From Limimaricola hongkongensis DSM 17492 (GTDB taxonomy: Bacteria > Pseudomonadota > Alphaproteobacteria > Rhodobacterales > Rhodobacteraceae): DNA of 64,000 nt. Below are positions 27,801 through 39,417 of the stretch, piece after piece. A program made the position numbers and the translations under genes. Each line of letters begins with the position of its first letter. The stretch's first letter is position 1. Under the pieces are notes generated by a model. It searched no databases. It saw nothing but the letters and a program-made list of their open reading frames with translations, and was not told the origin of the DNA. The DNA is taken from assembly GCF_000600975.2 (NCBI RefSeq), contig NZ_KK088650.1:248001-312000 (forward strand), written 5' to 3'.

Positions 27801-27841
27801 TGCCGCATCCCGGCCCGCACCGGCGCCGGGATGCGGCATTT
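27801..27841 (+). terminator. 14-bp perfect hairpin after the peptidoglycan-binding gene
   Basis: TGCCGCATCCCGGC (27801-27814) is perfectly complementary to 27825-27838 across a 10-base loop and is followed by TTTCG. The SOS-like site of uvrA begins 19 bases later. Confidence 0.7.
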
Positions 27842-27859
27842 CGCGCAGCCCTGCCATGT

Positions 27860-27874
27860 GTTACTATTTTGTTC
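27860..27874 (+). promoter_or_regulatory. LexA (SOS) box of uvrA, one mismatch
   Basis: GTTA-N7-GTTC differs by one base from the alphaproteobacterial SOS box GTTC-N7-GTTC, found in perfect form before lexA in this window. It lies 68 bases before the uvrA start and overlaps an extended -10-like TGTTACTAT. Confidence 0.65.
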
Positions 27875-27885
27875 TCATTTCGCGG

Positions 27886-27914
27886 TTGGAGATCGGGTGG
27901 CTTGGCCCTATCTT
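27886..27914 (+). promoter_or_regulatory. Candidate uvrA promoter
   Basis: TTGGAG (27886-27891) and TATCTT (27909-27914) have a 17-base spacer. An alternative promoter with its -10 inside the SOS box is possible. Confidence 0.4.
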
Positions 27915-27941
27915 CCGGGCTGGACATTGGTGGGGACCTGC

Positions 27942-30812
27942 ATGCCGGAACTGAAGCATATCGAGGTGCGTGGCGCGCGCGAGCACAACCTCAAGAACAT
28001 CGACGTGGACATCCCGCGCGACGAGCTTGTCGTGATCACGGGGCTTTCGGGCTCGGGCAAGTCTTCGCTGGCCTTCGACACGATCTATGCCGAAGGCCAG
28101 CGCCGCTATGTCGAGAGCCTCTCGGCCTATGCGCGGCAGTTCCTCGACATGATGGAAAAGCCCGATGTCGATCATATCTCGGGGCTGAGCCCCGCGATCT
28201 CGATCGAGCAGAAGACGACGTCGAAGAACCCGCGCTCCACGGTCGGCACCGTCACCGAGATCTACGATTACATGCGGCTTCTGTTCGCCCGCGTCGGCAC
28301 GCCGTACTCCCCCGCCACCGGCCAGCCGATCGAGGCGCAGCAGGTGCAGGACATGGTCGACCGGGTCATGGCGATGGAGGAGGGCACGCGCGGCTACCTG
28401 CTCGCGCCTATCGTCCGCGACCGCAAGGGCGAGTACAAGAAGGAGTTCATCGAGCTTCGCAAGCAGGGCTTCCAGCGGATCAAGGTGAACGGCGAATTCC
28501 ACGAGCTGGAGACCCCGCCGACGCTCGACAAGAAGTTCCGCCACGACATCGACGTGGTGGTCGACCGGATCGTGGTGCGCGAGGGGCTGGAGACGCGGCT
28601 CGCGGACAGCTTTCGCACCGCGCTCGATCTCGCCGACGGCATCGCCATTCTCGAAACCGCGCCGAAGGAGGGCGAGCCCGAGCGGATCACCTTTTCGGAG
28701 AAATTCGCCTGTCCCGTCTCGGGCTTCACCATCCCCGAGATCGAGCCGCGGCTGTTTTCGTTCAACGCGCCCTTCGGGGCTTGCCCGAAATGCGACGGTC
28801 TCGGGGTCGAGCTGTTCTTCGACGAACGCCTCGTGGTGCCGGACGTCACGCTGAAGGTCGCCGACGGCGCCATCGCGCCGTGGCGCAAGGGCAAGACGCC
28901 CTATTTCCTGCAGACCATCGAAGCGATTTCCAAGCATTACGGCGTCTTCAAGACCGCCCGCTGGAAGGATCTGCCCGAAAAGGTGCGCGAGGTGTTCCTG
29001 CGCGGCTCGGGCGAGGAAGAGATCGCGTTCCGCTACGATGATGGCGGCCGGGTCTACAAGGTGTCGCGCCCGTTCGAGGGCGTGATCCCCAATCTCGAAC
29101 GCCGCTACCGCGAGACCGACAGCGCCTGGGTCCGCGAGGAGATGGAGCAGTACCAGAACAACCGCGCCTGCGGCAGCTGCCACGGCTACCGGCTGCGCGA
29201 AGAGGCGTTGGCGGTGAAGATCGGGCCGCGCGACGATCTGCGCCATGTCGGCCAAGTGGTGAAGATGTCGATCAAGGAGGCCTTCGACTGGTGCGAGACG
29301 GTGCCCGCCGCGCTCACCAACCAGAAGAACGAGATCGCCCGCGCCATCCTCAAGGAAATCCGCGAGCGGCTCGGCTTTCTCAACAATGTCGGTCTCGAAT
29401 ACCTGACCCTGTCGCGCAATGCCGGGACGCTGTCGGGCGGCGAAAGCCAGCGGATCCGGCTGGCGAGCCAGATCGGCTCGGGGCTGACCGGCGTGCTCTA
29501 CGTGCTCGACGAGCCGTCGATCGGCCTGCACCAGCGCGACAATGACCGGCTGCTGACCACGCTCAAGAACCTGCGCGATCAGGGCAACACTGTGATCGTG
29601 GTCGAGCATGACGAGGAGGCGATCCGCGAGGCGGATTACGTCTTCGACATGGGGCCGGGCGCGGGCGTGCATGGCGGTGCGGTGGTCGCGCGCGGCACGC
29701 CCGCCGAGATCATGGCCAACCCGGACTCGGTCACCGGCCAGTATCTCGTCGGCACCCGCGAGATCGCGGTCCCGTCGGAGCGGCGCGAGGGCAACGGCAA
29801 GGCGCTGACCGTGGTGAAGGCCACCGGCAACAACCTGCAGGAGCTGACGGTCGACTACCCCCTGGGCAAGTTCGTGGCCGTGACCGGCGTGTCGGGCGGC
29901 GGCAAGTCGACGCTCACCATCGAGACGCTCTACAAGAACGCCGCGATGAAGCTCAACGGCGCGCGGCAGGCGCCGGCACCTTGCGAGACCATCAAGGGCT
30001 TCGAGCATCTCGACAAGGTCATCGACATCGACCAGCGCCCGATCGGCCGCACGCCGCGCTCGAACCCCGCGACCTATACCGGCGCCTTTACCCCGATCCG
30101 CGACTGGTTCGCCGGGCTGCCCGAGGCCAAGGCGCGCGGCTACAAGCCGGGGCGGTTTTCGTTCAACGTCAAGGGCGGGCGCTGCGAGGCCTGTCAGGGC
30201 GACGGCGTCATCAAGATCGAGATGCACTTCCTGCCCGACGTCTACGTCACCTGCGAGACCTGCAAGGGCGCGCGCTACAACCGCGAGACGCTCGAAGTGC
30301 AGTTCAAGGGCAAGAGCATCGCCGACGTGCTCGACATGACGGTCGAGGACGCGCAGGCGTTCTTCTCCGCCGTACCCTCGATCCGCGAGAAGATGGACGC
30401 GCTGTGCCGCGTCGGCCTTGGCTACATCAAGGTCGGCCAGCAGGCGACGACGCTTTCGGGCGGCGAGGCGCAGCGGGTGAAGCTTTCCAAGGAGCTGGCG
30501 CGTCGCTCCACGGGGCGCACGCTCTACATCCTCGACGAGCCGACCACCGGCCTGCATTTCGAGGATGTGAGGAAGCTTCTGGAGGTGCTGCACGAGCTGG
30601 TGGAGGCGGGCAACACGGTGGTGGTGATCGAGCACAATCTCGACGTGGTGAAGACCGCCGACTGGATCATCGACATCGGCCCCGAGGGCGGCGATGGCGG
30701 CGGCACGCTGGTCGCGACCGGCACGCCCGAACAGGTGGCCGAGGTCGCGGCGAGCCATACCGGCCATTACCTCAAGCCGATGCTGAAGCCGCGCAAGATC
30801 GCCGCCGAGTGA
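27942..30812 (+). CDS. uvrA: Excinuclease ABC subunit A
   Basis: UvrA is the damage-recognition ATPase of nucleotide excision repair; it acts as a dimer with UvrB. The 956-residue protein has two ABC ATPase modules with Walker A motifs GLSGSGKSS (about 34-42) and GVSGGGKST, signatures LSGGESQR and LSGGEAQR, and the zinc-binding CxxC pairs ([26 protein letters not shown]). The ATG at 27942 gives the usual N-terminus [19 protein letters not shown]; the open frame upstream contains the promoter. Damage induction through LexA is suggested by the SOS-like box upstream. A UUCG-capped terminator follows. Confidence 0.97.
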   Translation: MPELKHIEVRGAREHNLKNIDVDIPRDELVVITGLSGSGKSSLAFDTIYAEGQRRYVESLSAYARQFLDMMEKPDVDHISGLSPAISIEQKTTSKNPRSTVGTVTEIYDYMRLLFARVGTPYSPATGQPIEAQQVQDMVDRVMAMEEGTRGYLLAPIVRDRKGEYKKEFIELRKQGFQRIKVNGEFHELETPPTLDKKFRHDIDVVVDRIVVREGLETRLADSFRTALDLADGIAILETAPKEGEPERITFSEKFACPVSGFTIPEIEPRLFSFNAPFGACPKCDGLGVELFFDERLVVPDVTLKVADGAIAPWRKGKTPYFLQTIEAISKHYGVFKTARWKDLPEKVREVFLRGSGEEEIAFRYDDGGRVYKVSRPFEGVIPNLERRYRETDSAWVREEMEQYQNNRACGSCHGYRLREEALAVKIGPRDDLRHVGQVVKMSIKEAFDWCETVPAALTNQKNEIARAILKEIRERLGFLNNVGLEYLTLSRNAGTLSGGESQRIRLASQIGSGLTGVLYVLDEPSIGLHQRDNDRLLTTLKNLRDQGNTVIVVEHDEEAIREADYVFDMGPGAGVHGGAVVARGTPAEIMANPDSVTGQYLVGTREIAVPSERREGNGKALTVVKATGNNLQELTVDYPLGKFVAVTGVSGGGKSTLTIETLYKNAAMKLNGARQAPAPCETIKGFEHLDKVIDIDQRPIGRTPRSNPATYTGAFTPIRDWFAGLPEAKARGYKPGRFSFNVKGGRCEACQGDGVIKIEMHFLPDVYVTCETCKGARYNRETLEVQFKGKSIADVLDMTVEDAQAFFSAVPSIREKMDALCRVGLGYIKVGQQATTLSGGEAQRVKLSKELARRSTGRTLYILDEPTTGLHFEDVRKLLEVLHELVEAGNTVVVIEHNLDVVKTADWIIDIGPEGGDGGGTLVATGTPEQVAEVAASHTGHYLKPMLKPRKIAAE

Positions 30813-30834
30813 TCGGGGCGCGCCGCGGACGAAA

Positions 30835-30860
30835 AAGGGCCGCCCTTCGGGGCGGCCCTT
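30835..30860. terminator. UUCG-capped terminator between uvrA and the convergent gene
   Basis: AAGGGCCGCCC (30835-30845) and GGGCGGCCCTT (30850-30860) form a perfect 11-bp stem with a TTCG tetraloop. A-rich sequence on the left supplies a T run for the minus-strand gene, so it may work in both directions. Confidence 0.85.
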
Positions 30861-30884
30861 GTCATGCGGGTTTCGCGGTCGGGT

Positions 30885-31524
30885 TCAATAGCCGGTCTGG
30901 CCGTTGAACAGCGCCGGATCGCCATCGCGCCGGGCCGGGGCGGCCTCGGCCAGCACCGGCTGGCCGGGGTCGGCGTCCGGGGTGGCGATGCCGCTTTCGG
31001 CCTGCACGATCTGCGGTTCGGTGCTGGCCAAGGTCGCGGAGCTGGCCGTTGCGGGGGCCGCCGTGCTGGTCACGCGGCGGGCCACCGGGCTGGTGTCGGG
31101 CGCGGTTTCAGGCGTGGTGTCGAGCGCCGAGGTCTCGATCCGGGCGCCGTCCTGCACGGTCGTCACGGGCGGCGTCTCAATGCCCTGGGCGGTCTCGAAC
31201 GCCACGGGGCGAAGCTTGGGACGCTCGGCCACGCGCAGCGGTGCATGCGGACGGGGCCGGGGTGGCCTGTGCCGTCGGGCGCGCGGCGGCACCGCCGGTC
31301 GCCGCGGCGGCCACGGTGCTGAGCGACACCGGCACCCCGGCCCGGCGGGCGGCCTTGCGCAGCTTTCTCTCGGCCTTGTGCACCTCCTTGGCATCGCCGG
31401 AGATCGCCGCGCCCAGCATCTGCATCACCGCGCCGCCCTGTCCCCCGAGCCGGGGCTCGGCCTGAAGGGCGAAAGGGGCGGTGGCGATGGTCAGCGCGGT
31501 GCCGAGGCCGATGATCGTTTTCAT
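30885..31524 (-). pseudogene. Secreted hypothetical protein gene with an apparent frameshift
   Basis: The frame from the ATG at 31524 (AGGAGA upstream) encodes a signal peptide (ITIATAPFALQAEP, cut near 22), a basic helical region and an Ala-rich linker, then turns into non-native sequence and stops at 31177. From about 31247 down to 30885 the next frame carries convincing protein sequence (VAERPKLRPVAFETAQGI onward, ending NGQTGY). Removing one base near 31245-31262, where two CCCC runs occur on the coding strand, would join them into about 212 residues. It is either a real mutation or a homopolymer error. No family recognised. Confidence 0.55.
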
Positions 31525-31604
31525 GAAATCGTCTCCTGAGCCGGATTTGCCGCGTCAACGGGCCCGGATGCGGCGGCGTTCCCTGCTGGGCGATCACGTC
31601 GGCG

Positions 31605-31630
31605 AAACCCCGCGCGCCACCGCCGCGGGG
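31605..31630 (-). terminator. Possible terminator of the cupredoxin gene
   Basis: On the minus strand CCCCGCG (31630-31624) and CGCGGGG (31614-31608) enclose a 9-base loop and are followed by TTT. It lies between the cupredoxin stop and the next start. Confidence 0.45.
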
Positions 31631-31694
31631 CGGGCCAGCCGGGGGCGACGACAGGGCCGGAGGATGAAGACGGAACCGGGGCGCGCGACAACCG

Positions 31695-32092
31695 TCAGGC
31701 GACGGTGATCATGCCGCGCATTCGCGGGTGGAACGCGCATAGGTAGGGGTAGCTGCCGCGTGCCGAAAAACTCAACCGCACCGACTGATTGTTGCCCAGC
31801 CGCCCGCTGTCGAACAGCCCGCTCTCCGAGGTGGCGGTGTGCGGGGCGCTGTCGCGGTTGGTGAAAACCACCGTGTCGCCCGGCGCGATAGTGATCTGCG
31901 CGGGCACGAAGGCAAAGCCGCGGATCTCGATGGCGTGGAGCTGTCCCATGGCGGGACGCGCCCCCCGGCGCGGCGGGGGGCGGGGGGCGAAACGGCGGCG
32001 CCGCCGCCGCCCGCCCGTGCGGCAAACGCCATCAGAGGCAGGGCGGCAGCGGCGGCAAGGCCGCGCAGGATCAGGTCACGACGCGTCGGCAT
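31695..32092 (-). pseudogene. Cupredoxin (blue copper) gene with an apparent frameshift
   Basis: The ATG at 32092 has GGAGA at 7 bases and starts a Tat-like leader (MPTRRDLILRGLAAAAALPL). The mature domain lies in another frame (31949-31695): it has the plastocyanin-like fold with APGDTVVFTNRDSAPHTA and type 1 copper ligands His (APHT), then Cys, His and Met in CAFHPRM. The internal ATG at 31949 has no ribosome site. Adding one base in any of three G/C hexamers (31961-31966, 31975-31980, 31982-31987) would join leader and domain into a normal periplasmic cupredoxin of about 133 residues. Confidence 0.65.
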
Positions 32093-32183
32093 GGCGGGAT
32101 CTCCGGGCGCAAAATGCGCGATGGGGACAGCGTCCCGCGGACGCCGCCCCCTGTCGAGCCACATCGCCGTGAGGCGTCAGGCG

Positions 32184-33683
32184 TCAGTCCATCGGTTTGA
32201 AGTTGAACTCGCCGCCATCCTTGATGCCCGACGGCCAGCGGGCGGTGACGGTCTTGGTCTTGGTATAGAACTTGAAGCTGTCGGTGCCGTGCTGGTTCAG
32301 GTCGCCGAAGGCCGATTTCTTCCAGCCGCCAAAGCTGTGATAGGCCAGCGGCACCGGGATCGGCACGTTGATGCCCACCATGCCGACATTCACCCGGTTG
32401 GCGAAATCGCGCGCCGCGTCGCCGTCGCGGGTGAAGATCGCGGTGCCGTTGCCCATTTCGTGATCCATGGCGAGCTTGAGCGCCTCTTCGTAGGAGGCCG
32501 CGCGCACGGTGGACAGGACGGGGCCGAAGATCTCCTTGCGGTAGATGTCCATGTCCGGCGTCACGCGGTCGAACAGATGCGCGCCGACGAAGAAGCCCTC
32601 TTCGTAGCCCTGCAGCCGGAAATCGCGCCCGTCGACCACCAGCTCGGCGCCCGCATCGACGCCCGACTGCACGAGGTTCAGGATGTTCTCCTTGGCCGCC
32701 GCCGTCACGACGGGTCCGAAATCCACGTCGTCGCCCGAGGTATAGGGCCCGACCTTGAGGCTTTCGATCCGCGGCTTGAGCGCGGCGATCAGCCGGTCCG
32801 CCGTCTCCTCGCCCACCGGCACCGCGACCGAGATCGCCATGCAGCGTTCGCCCGCGGCCCCGTAGCCCGCGCCGACCAGCGCGTCGGCGGCCTGCTCCAT
32901 GTCGGCATCGGGCATGACGATCATGTGGTTCTTGGCGCCGCCGAAGCACTGCACGCGTTTGCCATGCGCGCAGCCCTTGCCATAGATGTACTCGGCGATC
33001 GGGGTGGAGCCGACGAAGCCGATCGAGGCGATGCCCTCATGCTCGAGGATCGCGTCCACCGCTTCCTTGTCGCCGTTGACGACCTGCAGGATGCCCTTGG
33101 GCAGCCCGGCTTCGAGCATCAGCTCGGCCAGCATCAAGGGCACCGAGGGCGCGCGCTCGGAGGGCTTGAGGATGAAAGCGTTGCCGCAGGCGATGGCGGG
33201 CGCGAACATCCACATCGGGATCATGGCCGGGAAGTTGAACGGGGTGATCCCCGCCGAAACGCCAAGCGGCTGGCGCATCGAATACATGTCGATGCCCGGA
33301 CCCGCGCCGTCGGTGTATTCGCCCTTCAGAAGATGCGGCGCGCCGACGCAGAACTCGACCACCTCGAGCCCGCGCTGCACGTCGCCCTTGGCGTCGGGGA
33401 GCGTCTTGCCGTGCTCGCGCGACAGCGCCTCGGCCAGCTTGTCCATGTCGCGGTTCAGAAGCCGCACGAATTCCATCATCACCCGCGCCCGGCGCTGCGG
33501 GTTGGTCGCGGCCCATTTCGGCTGCGCGGCCTGCGCGATCTCGACCGCGTGGTCGATCTCGGCGCGCGAGGCGAGCGGGGCGCGCGCCTGCACCTCGCCG
33601 GTGGCGGGGTTGTAGACGTCCGAGAAGCGGCCCGAGCCGCCCTGCACGTGGTCGCCATCGATGTAATGCGTCAGGTCCTGCAT
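32184..33683 (-). CDS. mmsA: Methylmalonate-semialdehyde dehydrogenase (CoA-acylating)
   Basis: MmsA oxidises methylmalonate (and malonate) semialdehyde to propionyl-CoA or acetyl-CoA with NAD+ and CoA; it acts in valine, inositol and beta-alanine catabolism. The 499-residue aldehyde dehydrogenase has ITPFNFP (N150), the NAD-site ILKPSER (K173), GAGYGAAGERCMAIS with catalytic C281, and the EIFGPVLS motif. The family-typical lack of the general-base glutamate of hydrolytic ALDHs fits: the FGGAKNHM segment has no Glu. GGGAGG lies 7 bases before the ATG at 33683. It is divergent from a LysR gene that may control it. Confidence 0.93.
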   Translation of the reverse strand: MQDLTHYIDGDHVQGGSGRFSDVYNPATGEVQARAPLASRAEIDHAVEIAQAAQPKWAATNPQRRARVMMEFVRLLNRDMDKLAEALSREHGKTLPDAKGDVQRGLEVVEFCVGAPHLLKGEYTDGAGPGIDMYSMRQPLGVSAGITPFNFPAMIPMWMFAPAIACGNAFILKPSERAPSVPLMLAELMLEAGLPKGILQVVNGDKEAVDAILEHEGIASIGFVGSTPIAEYIYGKGCAHGKRVQCFGGAKNHMIVMPDADMEQAADALVGAGYGAAGERCMAISVAVPVGEETADRLIAALKPRIESLKVGPYTSGDDVDFGPVVTAAAKENILNLVQSGVDAGAELVVDGRDFRLQGYEEGFFVGAHLFDRVTPDMDIYRKEIFGPVLSTVRAASYEEALKLAMDHEMGNGTAIFTRDGDAARDFANRVNVGMVGINVPIPVPLAYHSFGGWKKSAFGDLNQHGTDSFKFYTKTKTVTARWPSGIKDGGEFNFKPMD

Positions 33684-33728
33684 GTCCGGTCCTCCCGAGA
33701 ACGGTGTCTGTCGATCCCGAAGATAGTC

Positions 33729-33784
33729 TTGCACAAATGGCGGTAAAAGACACAGGGTATCAAAATGGTTTTGCATTTTTGCAA
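33729..33784. promoter_or_regulatory. AT-rich mmsA/LysR control region with repeated TTGCA boxes
   Basis: The element TTGCATTTTTGCAA (33771-33784) is a dyad of TTGCA/TGCAA. Another TTGCA lies at 33729-33733, 42 bases (four helical turns) away. The stretch is far more AT-rich than its surroundings and sits between divergent mmsA and LysR genes, where LysR-type regulators bind. Confidence 0.35.
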
Positions 33785-34705
33785 TATGACGGGGGCGGGA
33801 TCATCGAGAACTGGGACGATATTCGGGTGTTTCTCGCGGTGGCGCGGGCCGAGAGCCTGTCGGGGGCCGCGCCGGGGCTGCGCATGGATCCCGCGACGCT
33901 GGGCCGGCGCATCGCGCGGCTCGAAGAGCGGCTCGGCACGGCATTGTTCGTGAAAAGCCCGCAGGGCTACGCCTTGACCGCGCGGGGTGAGCGGCTGCAG
34001 GCGCATGCGGCCCGCGCCGAAGCGGCGCTGGCGCTGGCGGGCGAGGCGGGCGGGCCGGATCGCGGGCTGTCGGGACAGATCCGCATCGGCGCGCCCGATG
34101 GCTGCGCCAATTTCATCCTGCCGCAAGTCTGCGCCTCCATCCAGGCCGCGAACCCGGATCTCGAATTGCAGATCCTCGCTTTGCCGCGCGTGGTGAACCT
34201 CTCCAAGCGCGAGGCCGACATGGCCGTCACCGTCAGCCCGCCGGAGGCGGGGCGGCTCACGGTGCAGAAGATCACCGATTACCGGCTCAGCCTCGCGCAG
34301 CGGGCCGACGCGCCGGTGCCCGGCGGCCTGTCGGATCTGAAGCGCCCCCTCGTCGGCTACATTCCCGACATGATCTTCGACCGGGAACTCGATTACCTCG
34401 GGGCCTTGGGGGCCAAGGGCGTGCCGCTGGCGTCGAACTCGGTCTCCGTGCAGCTGCAGATGCTGCGCCATGCGGGCATCGGCATCGTGCATGATTTCGC
34501 GCTGCCCTTCGCGCCCGAATTGCGGCGCGTGCTGGAGCACGAGCTGCGGCTCACCCGCGCCTTCTGGCTGGTGCGCCACGCCGCCGACCGCCGATCGGCC
34601 CGGCTGACGCGTTTCGCGGCGGCGCTGGCGGCGGGGGTGCGGGCCGAGGTGGCGCGGCTCGAGGCGGAATGCTTGACAGCGGCCCGCGCCCGGCGCGACG
34701 GTTGA
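33737..34705 (+). CDS. LysR family transcriptional regulator
   Basis: The 322-residue frame has an N-terminal winged helix (ENWDDIRVFLAVARAESLSG, TLGRRIARLEERLGTALF) and a LysR-type effector domain (QIRIGAPDGCANFILPQV onward). The HTH begins 25 residues in, so the true start is probably downstream: TTG 33779 is in frame but lacks a ribosome site; GTG 33704 and ATG 33737 are further upstream. GGGGGCGGG lies just before the HTH codons. It is divergent from mmsA, suggesting that it controls that gene, and is followed by a CBS gene after 44 bases. Confidence 0.82.
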   Translation: MAVKDTGYQNGFAFLQYDGGGIIENWDDIRVFLAVARAESLSGAAPGLRMDPATLGRRIARLEERLGTALFVKSPQGYALTARGERLQAHAARAEAALALAGEAGGPDRGLSGQIRIGAPDGCANFILPQVCASIQAANPDLELQILALPRVVNLSKREADMAVTVSPPEAGRLTVQKITDYRLSLAQRADAPVPGGLSDLKRPLVGYIPDMIFDRELDYLGALGAKGVPLASNSVSVQLQMLRHAGIGIVHDFALPFAPELRRVLEHELRLTRAFWLVRHAADRRSARLTRFAAALAAGVRAEVARLEAECLTAARARRDG

Positions 34706-34749
34706 CGCATGGCCCCCGGCCAGCGGGGGCGCCAGCCAAGGAGTGCGCC

Positions 34750-35184
34750 ATGCTCGTGCAACAGATCCTGAAATCCAAGGCCAGCGACGCGGTCGCCACC
34801 GTCGCGCCCGACACCACCGTGGCCGAGGCCGCGCGGCAGCTGTCGGAAAAGCGCATCGGCGCGCTGGTGGTCTCTCAGGACGGAAAGCGCGCGCTTGGCA
34901 TTCTCTCCGAACGCGACATCGTGCGCGAGATCGGGCGACGCGGCACCGAGTGCCTGACCGAGAAGGTGTCCGAGATGATGACCGCCGACCCGGTGACCTG
35001 CCACCGCGACGAGGTGGCCGATCTGGTGCTGGGCCGCATGACCGAGGGCCGGTTCCGCCACATCCCCGTGGTCGATGGCGAGGAGATGGTCGGGCTCATC
35101 TCGATCGGCGACGTGGTCAAGGCGCGGCTGTCGGAATTGTCGATGGAAAAGGACGCGCTCGAAGGGATGATCATGGGGCACTGA
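34750..35184 (+). CDS. CBS-domain pair protein
   Basis: This 144-residue protein consists of two CBS domains (about 10-65 and 75-135) that form one Bateman module, recognised by RIGALVVSQDGKRALGILSERDIVREI and RFRHIPVVDGEEMVGLISIGDVV. Such stand-alone modules bind adenine nucleotides and act as energy sensors or regulators; the partner is unknown. AAGGAG precedes the ATG. A 29-bp perfect palindrome begins 6 bases after its stop. Confidence 0.88.
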   Translation: MLVQQILKSKASDAVATVAPDTTVAEAARQLSEKRIGALVVSQDGKRALGILSERDIVREIGRRGTECLTEKVSEMMTADPVTCHRDEVADLVLGRMTEGRFRHIPVVDGEEMVGLISIGDVVKARLSELSMEKDALEGMIMGH

Positions 35185-35190
35185 TCCCTT

Positions 35191-35257
35191 GCGCGCACAC
35201 GACACCATGCCGGGCCGGGCCCTTGCATCCCGGCCCGGCATGGTGTCGTGTGCGCGC
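35191..35257. repeat. 29-bp perfect inverted repeat with 9-base loop
   Basis: The left arm 35191-35219 is exactly complementary to the right arm 35229-35257, with CCCTTGCAT as the loop. The arms begin GCGCGCACACGACACCATGC. No T tract follows. It fills most of the 96 bases between the CBS gene and coaD. It could act as a terminator, attenuator or DNA cruciform. Confidence 0.9.
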
Positions 35258-35280
35258 GCAACATGCGGCGGGGAGGCGTC

Positions 35281-35775
35281 ATGCGCATCGGTCTTTATCC
35301 CGGAACCTTCGATCCGGTCACTCTGGGGCATACCGACATCATCCGCCGGGCCTGCACCCTGGTCGACAGGCTGGTGATCGGCGTGGCGATCAACCGTGAC
35401 AAGGGCCCCTTGTTCTCGCTCGACGAGCGCGTGGCGATGATCGAGGCGGAGACCGCGCCGATTGCCGCCGCCTGCGGCTGCGAGATCGTCGTCCACCCCT
35501 TCGAGAACCTGCTGATCGACGCGGCCAATGATGTCGGCGCGCAGATGATCATCCGCGGCCTGCGCGCGGTGGCGGATTTCGAATACGAATACCAGATGGT
35601 CGGCATGAACCGGATGCTCGACAAGTCGGTCGAGACGGTGTTTCTGATGGCCGAGGCGCGGCATCAGGCGATCGCCTCCAAGCTGGTCAAGGAAATCGCC
35701 CGGCTCGGCGGCGACGTGTCCTCCTTCGTGCCGCCGGGGGTCGAGGACGCGCTGAAGCTGCGTTTGGGGCTCTAG
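35281..35775 (+). CDS. coaD: Phosphopantetheine adenylyltransferase
   Basis: CoaD transfers AMP from ATP to 4'-phosphopantetheine, the penultimate step of coenzyme A synthesis. The 164-residue nucleotidyltransferase has the GTFDPVTLGH motif (TxGH, H17) at the N-terminus, the phosphopantetheine-site RGLRAVADFEYE, and the ISSxLVKEIA-like IASKLVKEIARLGGDV near the C-terminus. GGGGAGG lies at 4 bases before the ATG. The palindrome ending 23 bases upstream would form a hairpin in its leader if transcribed from the CBS gene. Confidence 0.96.
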   Translation: MRIGLYPGTFDPVTLGHTDIIRRACTLVDRLVIGVAINRDKGPLFSLDERVAMIEAETAPIAAACGCEIVVHPFENLLIDAANDVGAQMIIRGLRAVADFEYEYQMVGMNRMLDKSVETVFLMAEARHQAIASKLVKEIARLGGDVSSFVPPGVEDALKLRLGL

Positions 35776-35836
35776 GCGCGGACCCCGGGACGGGGCGGCG
35801 GCGTTGATCCGCGAACCGCCGCCCGAGGAGCCCGCG

Positions 35837-37143
35837 ATGCGCCGAACCCTGTCCCTTGTTTCCCTTTCCGTCCTTGCCGCGACCGGGGCGTTGGCGCAGC
35901 AATCCGGCACGAGCGAAAGCGCCGCCGACATCGCCGCCGAAACGCGCGAGCTGCTGCAGGGAACGGGCGATGCCACGGCCAGCGGAACGACGGGGTCGCA
36001 GACCGTTCCGCAAAGCCCGCCGCAGGACGACGCCGGGGCCACCGCCGGATCGACCATCGGCACGGGCAGCGCGGCCCAGCCCGAAACGCTGCAGATGCTG
36101 GAGCAAAGCGGCGCGCGACCGGTCGAAACCCAGCAGGGCGGCGCGGCGTCGACCGGCGCCGATACCGGCAGCGCGGACGCCACCGCCACCACCACCACGC
36201 GCGGCGAAACCGGCGCCGTGCCAATGGCGTCCGGCTCCGCCGGCGGGCCGCCGACCCCGGAGCGGATCGAGGCGGCGACCTACGGGGGCGGGCCGCTGCC
36301 CGACGGGCAATCCGCGATCACCGCCAAGACGCAGATCCTGCTCGACCGGGCGGGGATTTCGCCCGGTATCATCGATGGCTGGAAGGGCGGCATGAGCGAA
36401 AGCGCCATTGCCGCCTTCGAAACCCGCGAAGGCTTTGCCGTGGACGGTCAGCTCGACCAACAGGTCTGGGACGCGCTCACCGCGACCCAGCCCGCGCCGA
36501 TGCTGCAACGCTACACGATCACCCAAGAGGACGCCGCCGGGCTCAGCGCGCCGCTGCCCGACGATTACGCCAAGCTCGCCGAGCTGGACCGGCTCGGCTA
36601 CACCAGCATCGCCGAAAAGCTGGCCGAGCGGTTTCACATGGATCAGGGCTTTCTCGAAACGCTCAACCCCGGCGCCGCGTGGCAGGCGGGCACCACCATC
36701 GCCGTCGTCGATCCCGGCCCGCGGCTGGAGACCAGGGTGGCGCGGATCGAGATCCGCAAGCCGTCGAGCCGTCTCGCGGGGTTCGACGCCGAAGGGCGCA
36801 TGGTGCTGAACTACCCGGTGACGGTGGGCTCGGCCGCGACGCCGTCTCCCTCCGGCACGGTCGAGGTCGTGGCCGTGGCGCTTGATCCGACCTACAGCTA
36901 CGACCCCGACAAGAATTTCCAGCAGGGCGACAATGACGAGTTCCTGCTGCTGCCGCCCGGCCCGAACGGCCCCGTGGGCTCGGTCTGGATCGACCTGTCG
37001 AAGCCGACCTACGGGCTGCACGGCACCTCCGACCCGGATTCGCTGTTCAAGGCGGCCAGCCATGGCTGCGTGCGGATGACCAACTGGGACGCCCAGGAGC
37101 TGGCGCATCTCGTGTCCGAGGGCGTGACTGTCGAGTTCGTGGA

Positions 37144-37147
<4 letters not shown>
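35837..37147 (+). CDS. L,D-transpeptidase (YkuD) with peptidoglycan-binding domain
   Basis: This periplasmic enzyme forms 3-3 peptidoglycan cross-links or attaches proteins to the wall. The 436-residue precursor has a signal peptide (cut after ALA near 20), a low-complexity Ala/Thr/Gln linker (20-130), a PG_binding_1 domain (about 148-215, ITAKTQILLDRAGISPGIID), and a C-terminal YkuD domain (about 300-436). The active site is intact: YGLHGTSDP and SHGCVRM with catalytic C411 and H409. A LysM-like region may lie between the domains. The ATG at 35837 follows CGAGGAG. Its stop overlaps the extensin-like gene (ATGA). Confidence 0.92.
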
Positions 37148-38103
<956 letters not shown>

Positions 38104-38104
38104 A

Positions 38105-38133
38105 AAAGGCCGCCCCCGGGGGGGGCGGCCTTT
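38105..38133. terminator. Bidirectional terminator between extensin-like gene and gap
   Basis: AAAGGCCGCCCCC (38105-38117) pairs perfectly with 38121-38133 over a 3-base GGG loop and ends in TTT. A run of A on the left gives T residues for the minus-strand gap gene. Confidence 0.85.
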
Positions 38134-38155
38134 CGCGTCTCTGCCTGCGGTCGGG

Positions 38156-39160
<1,005 letters not shown>

Positions 39161-39417
39161 GGGGATCTCCTCGGGAATTGCCGGGCTTGGGTTCGGCGCC
39201 AAGATCGGCATTTGTGGCGCGGCGTCAACCGAAGATCGGCCTGCGGCCCCCCTGTCACCGGCCTGTGAGCACCACCACCCGCGCCGCCACCCGTGCCAAT
39301 GGGCGCGGTTTCGGCGCCGGGCGTCCGCCGACGCCCCCCAGCGCCCCCGCGCGGTAGTGGTCGGCAATCAAAGCCGCTAGGGTGAAACAGAACAGCAGGA
39401 CGGCAAAGGAGACGCCC

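Noticed and set aside
27864..30767. A 967-codon open frame opposite uvrA
   Set aside because: It is the antisense shadow of uvrA; both ABC signatures and zinc motifs are on the plus strand.
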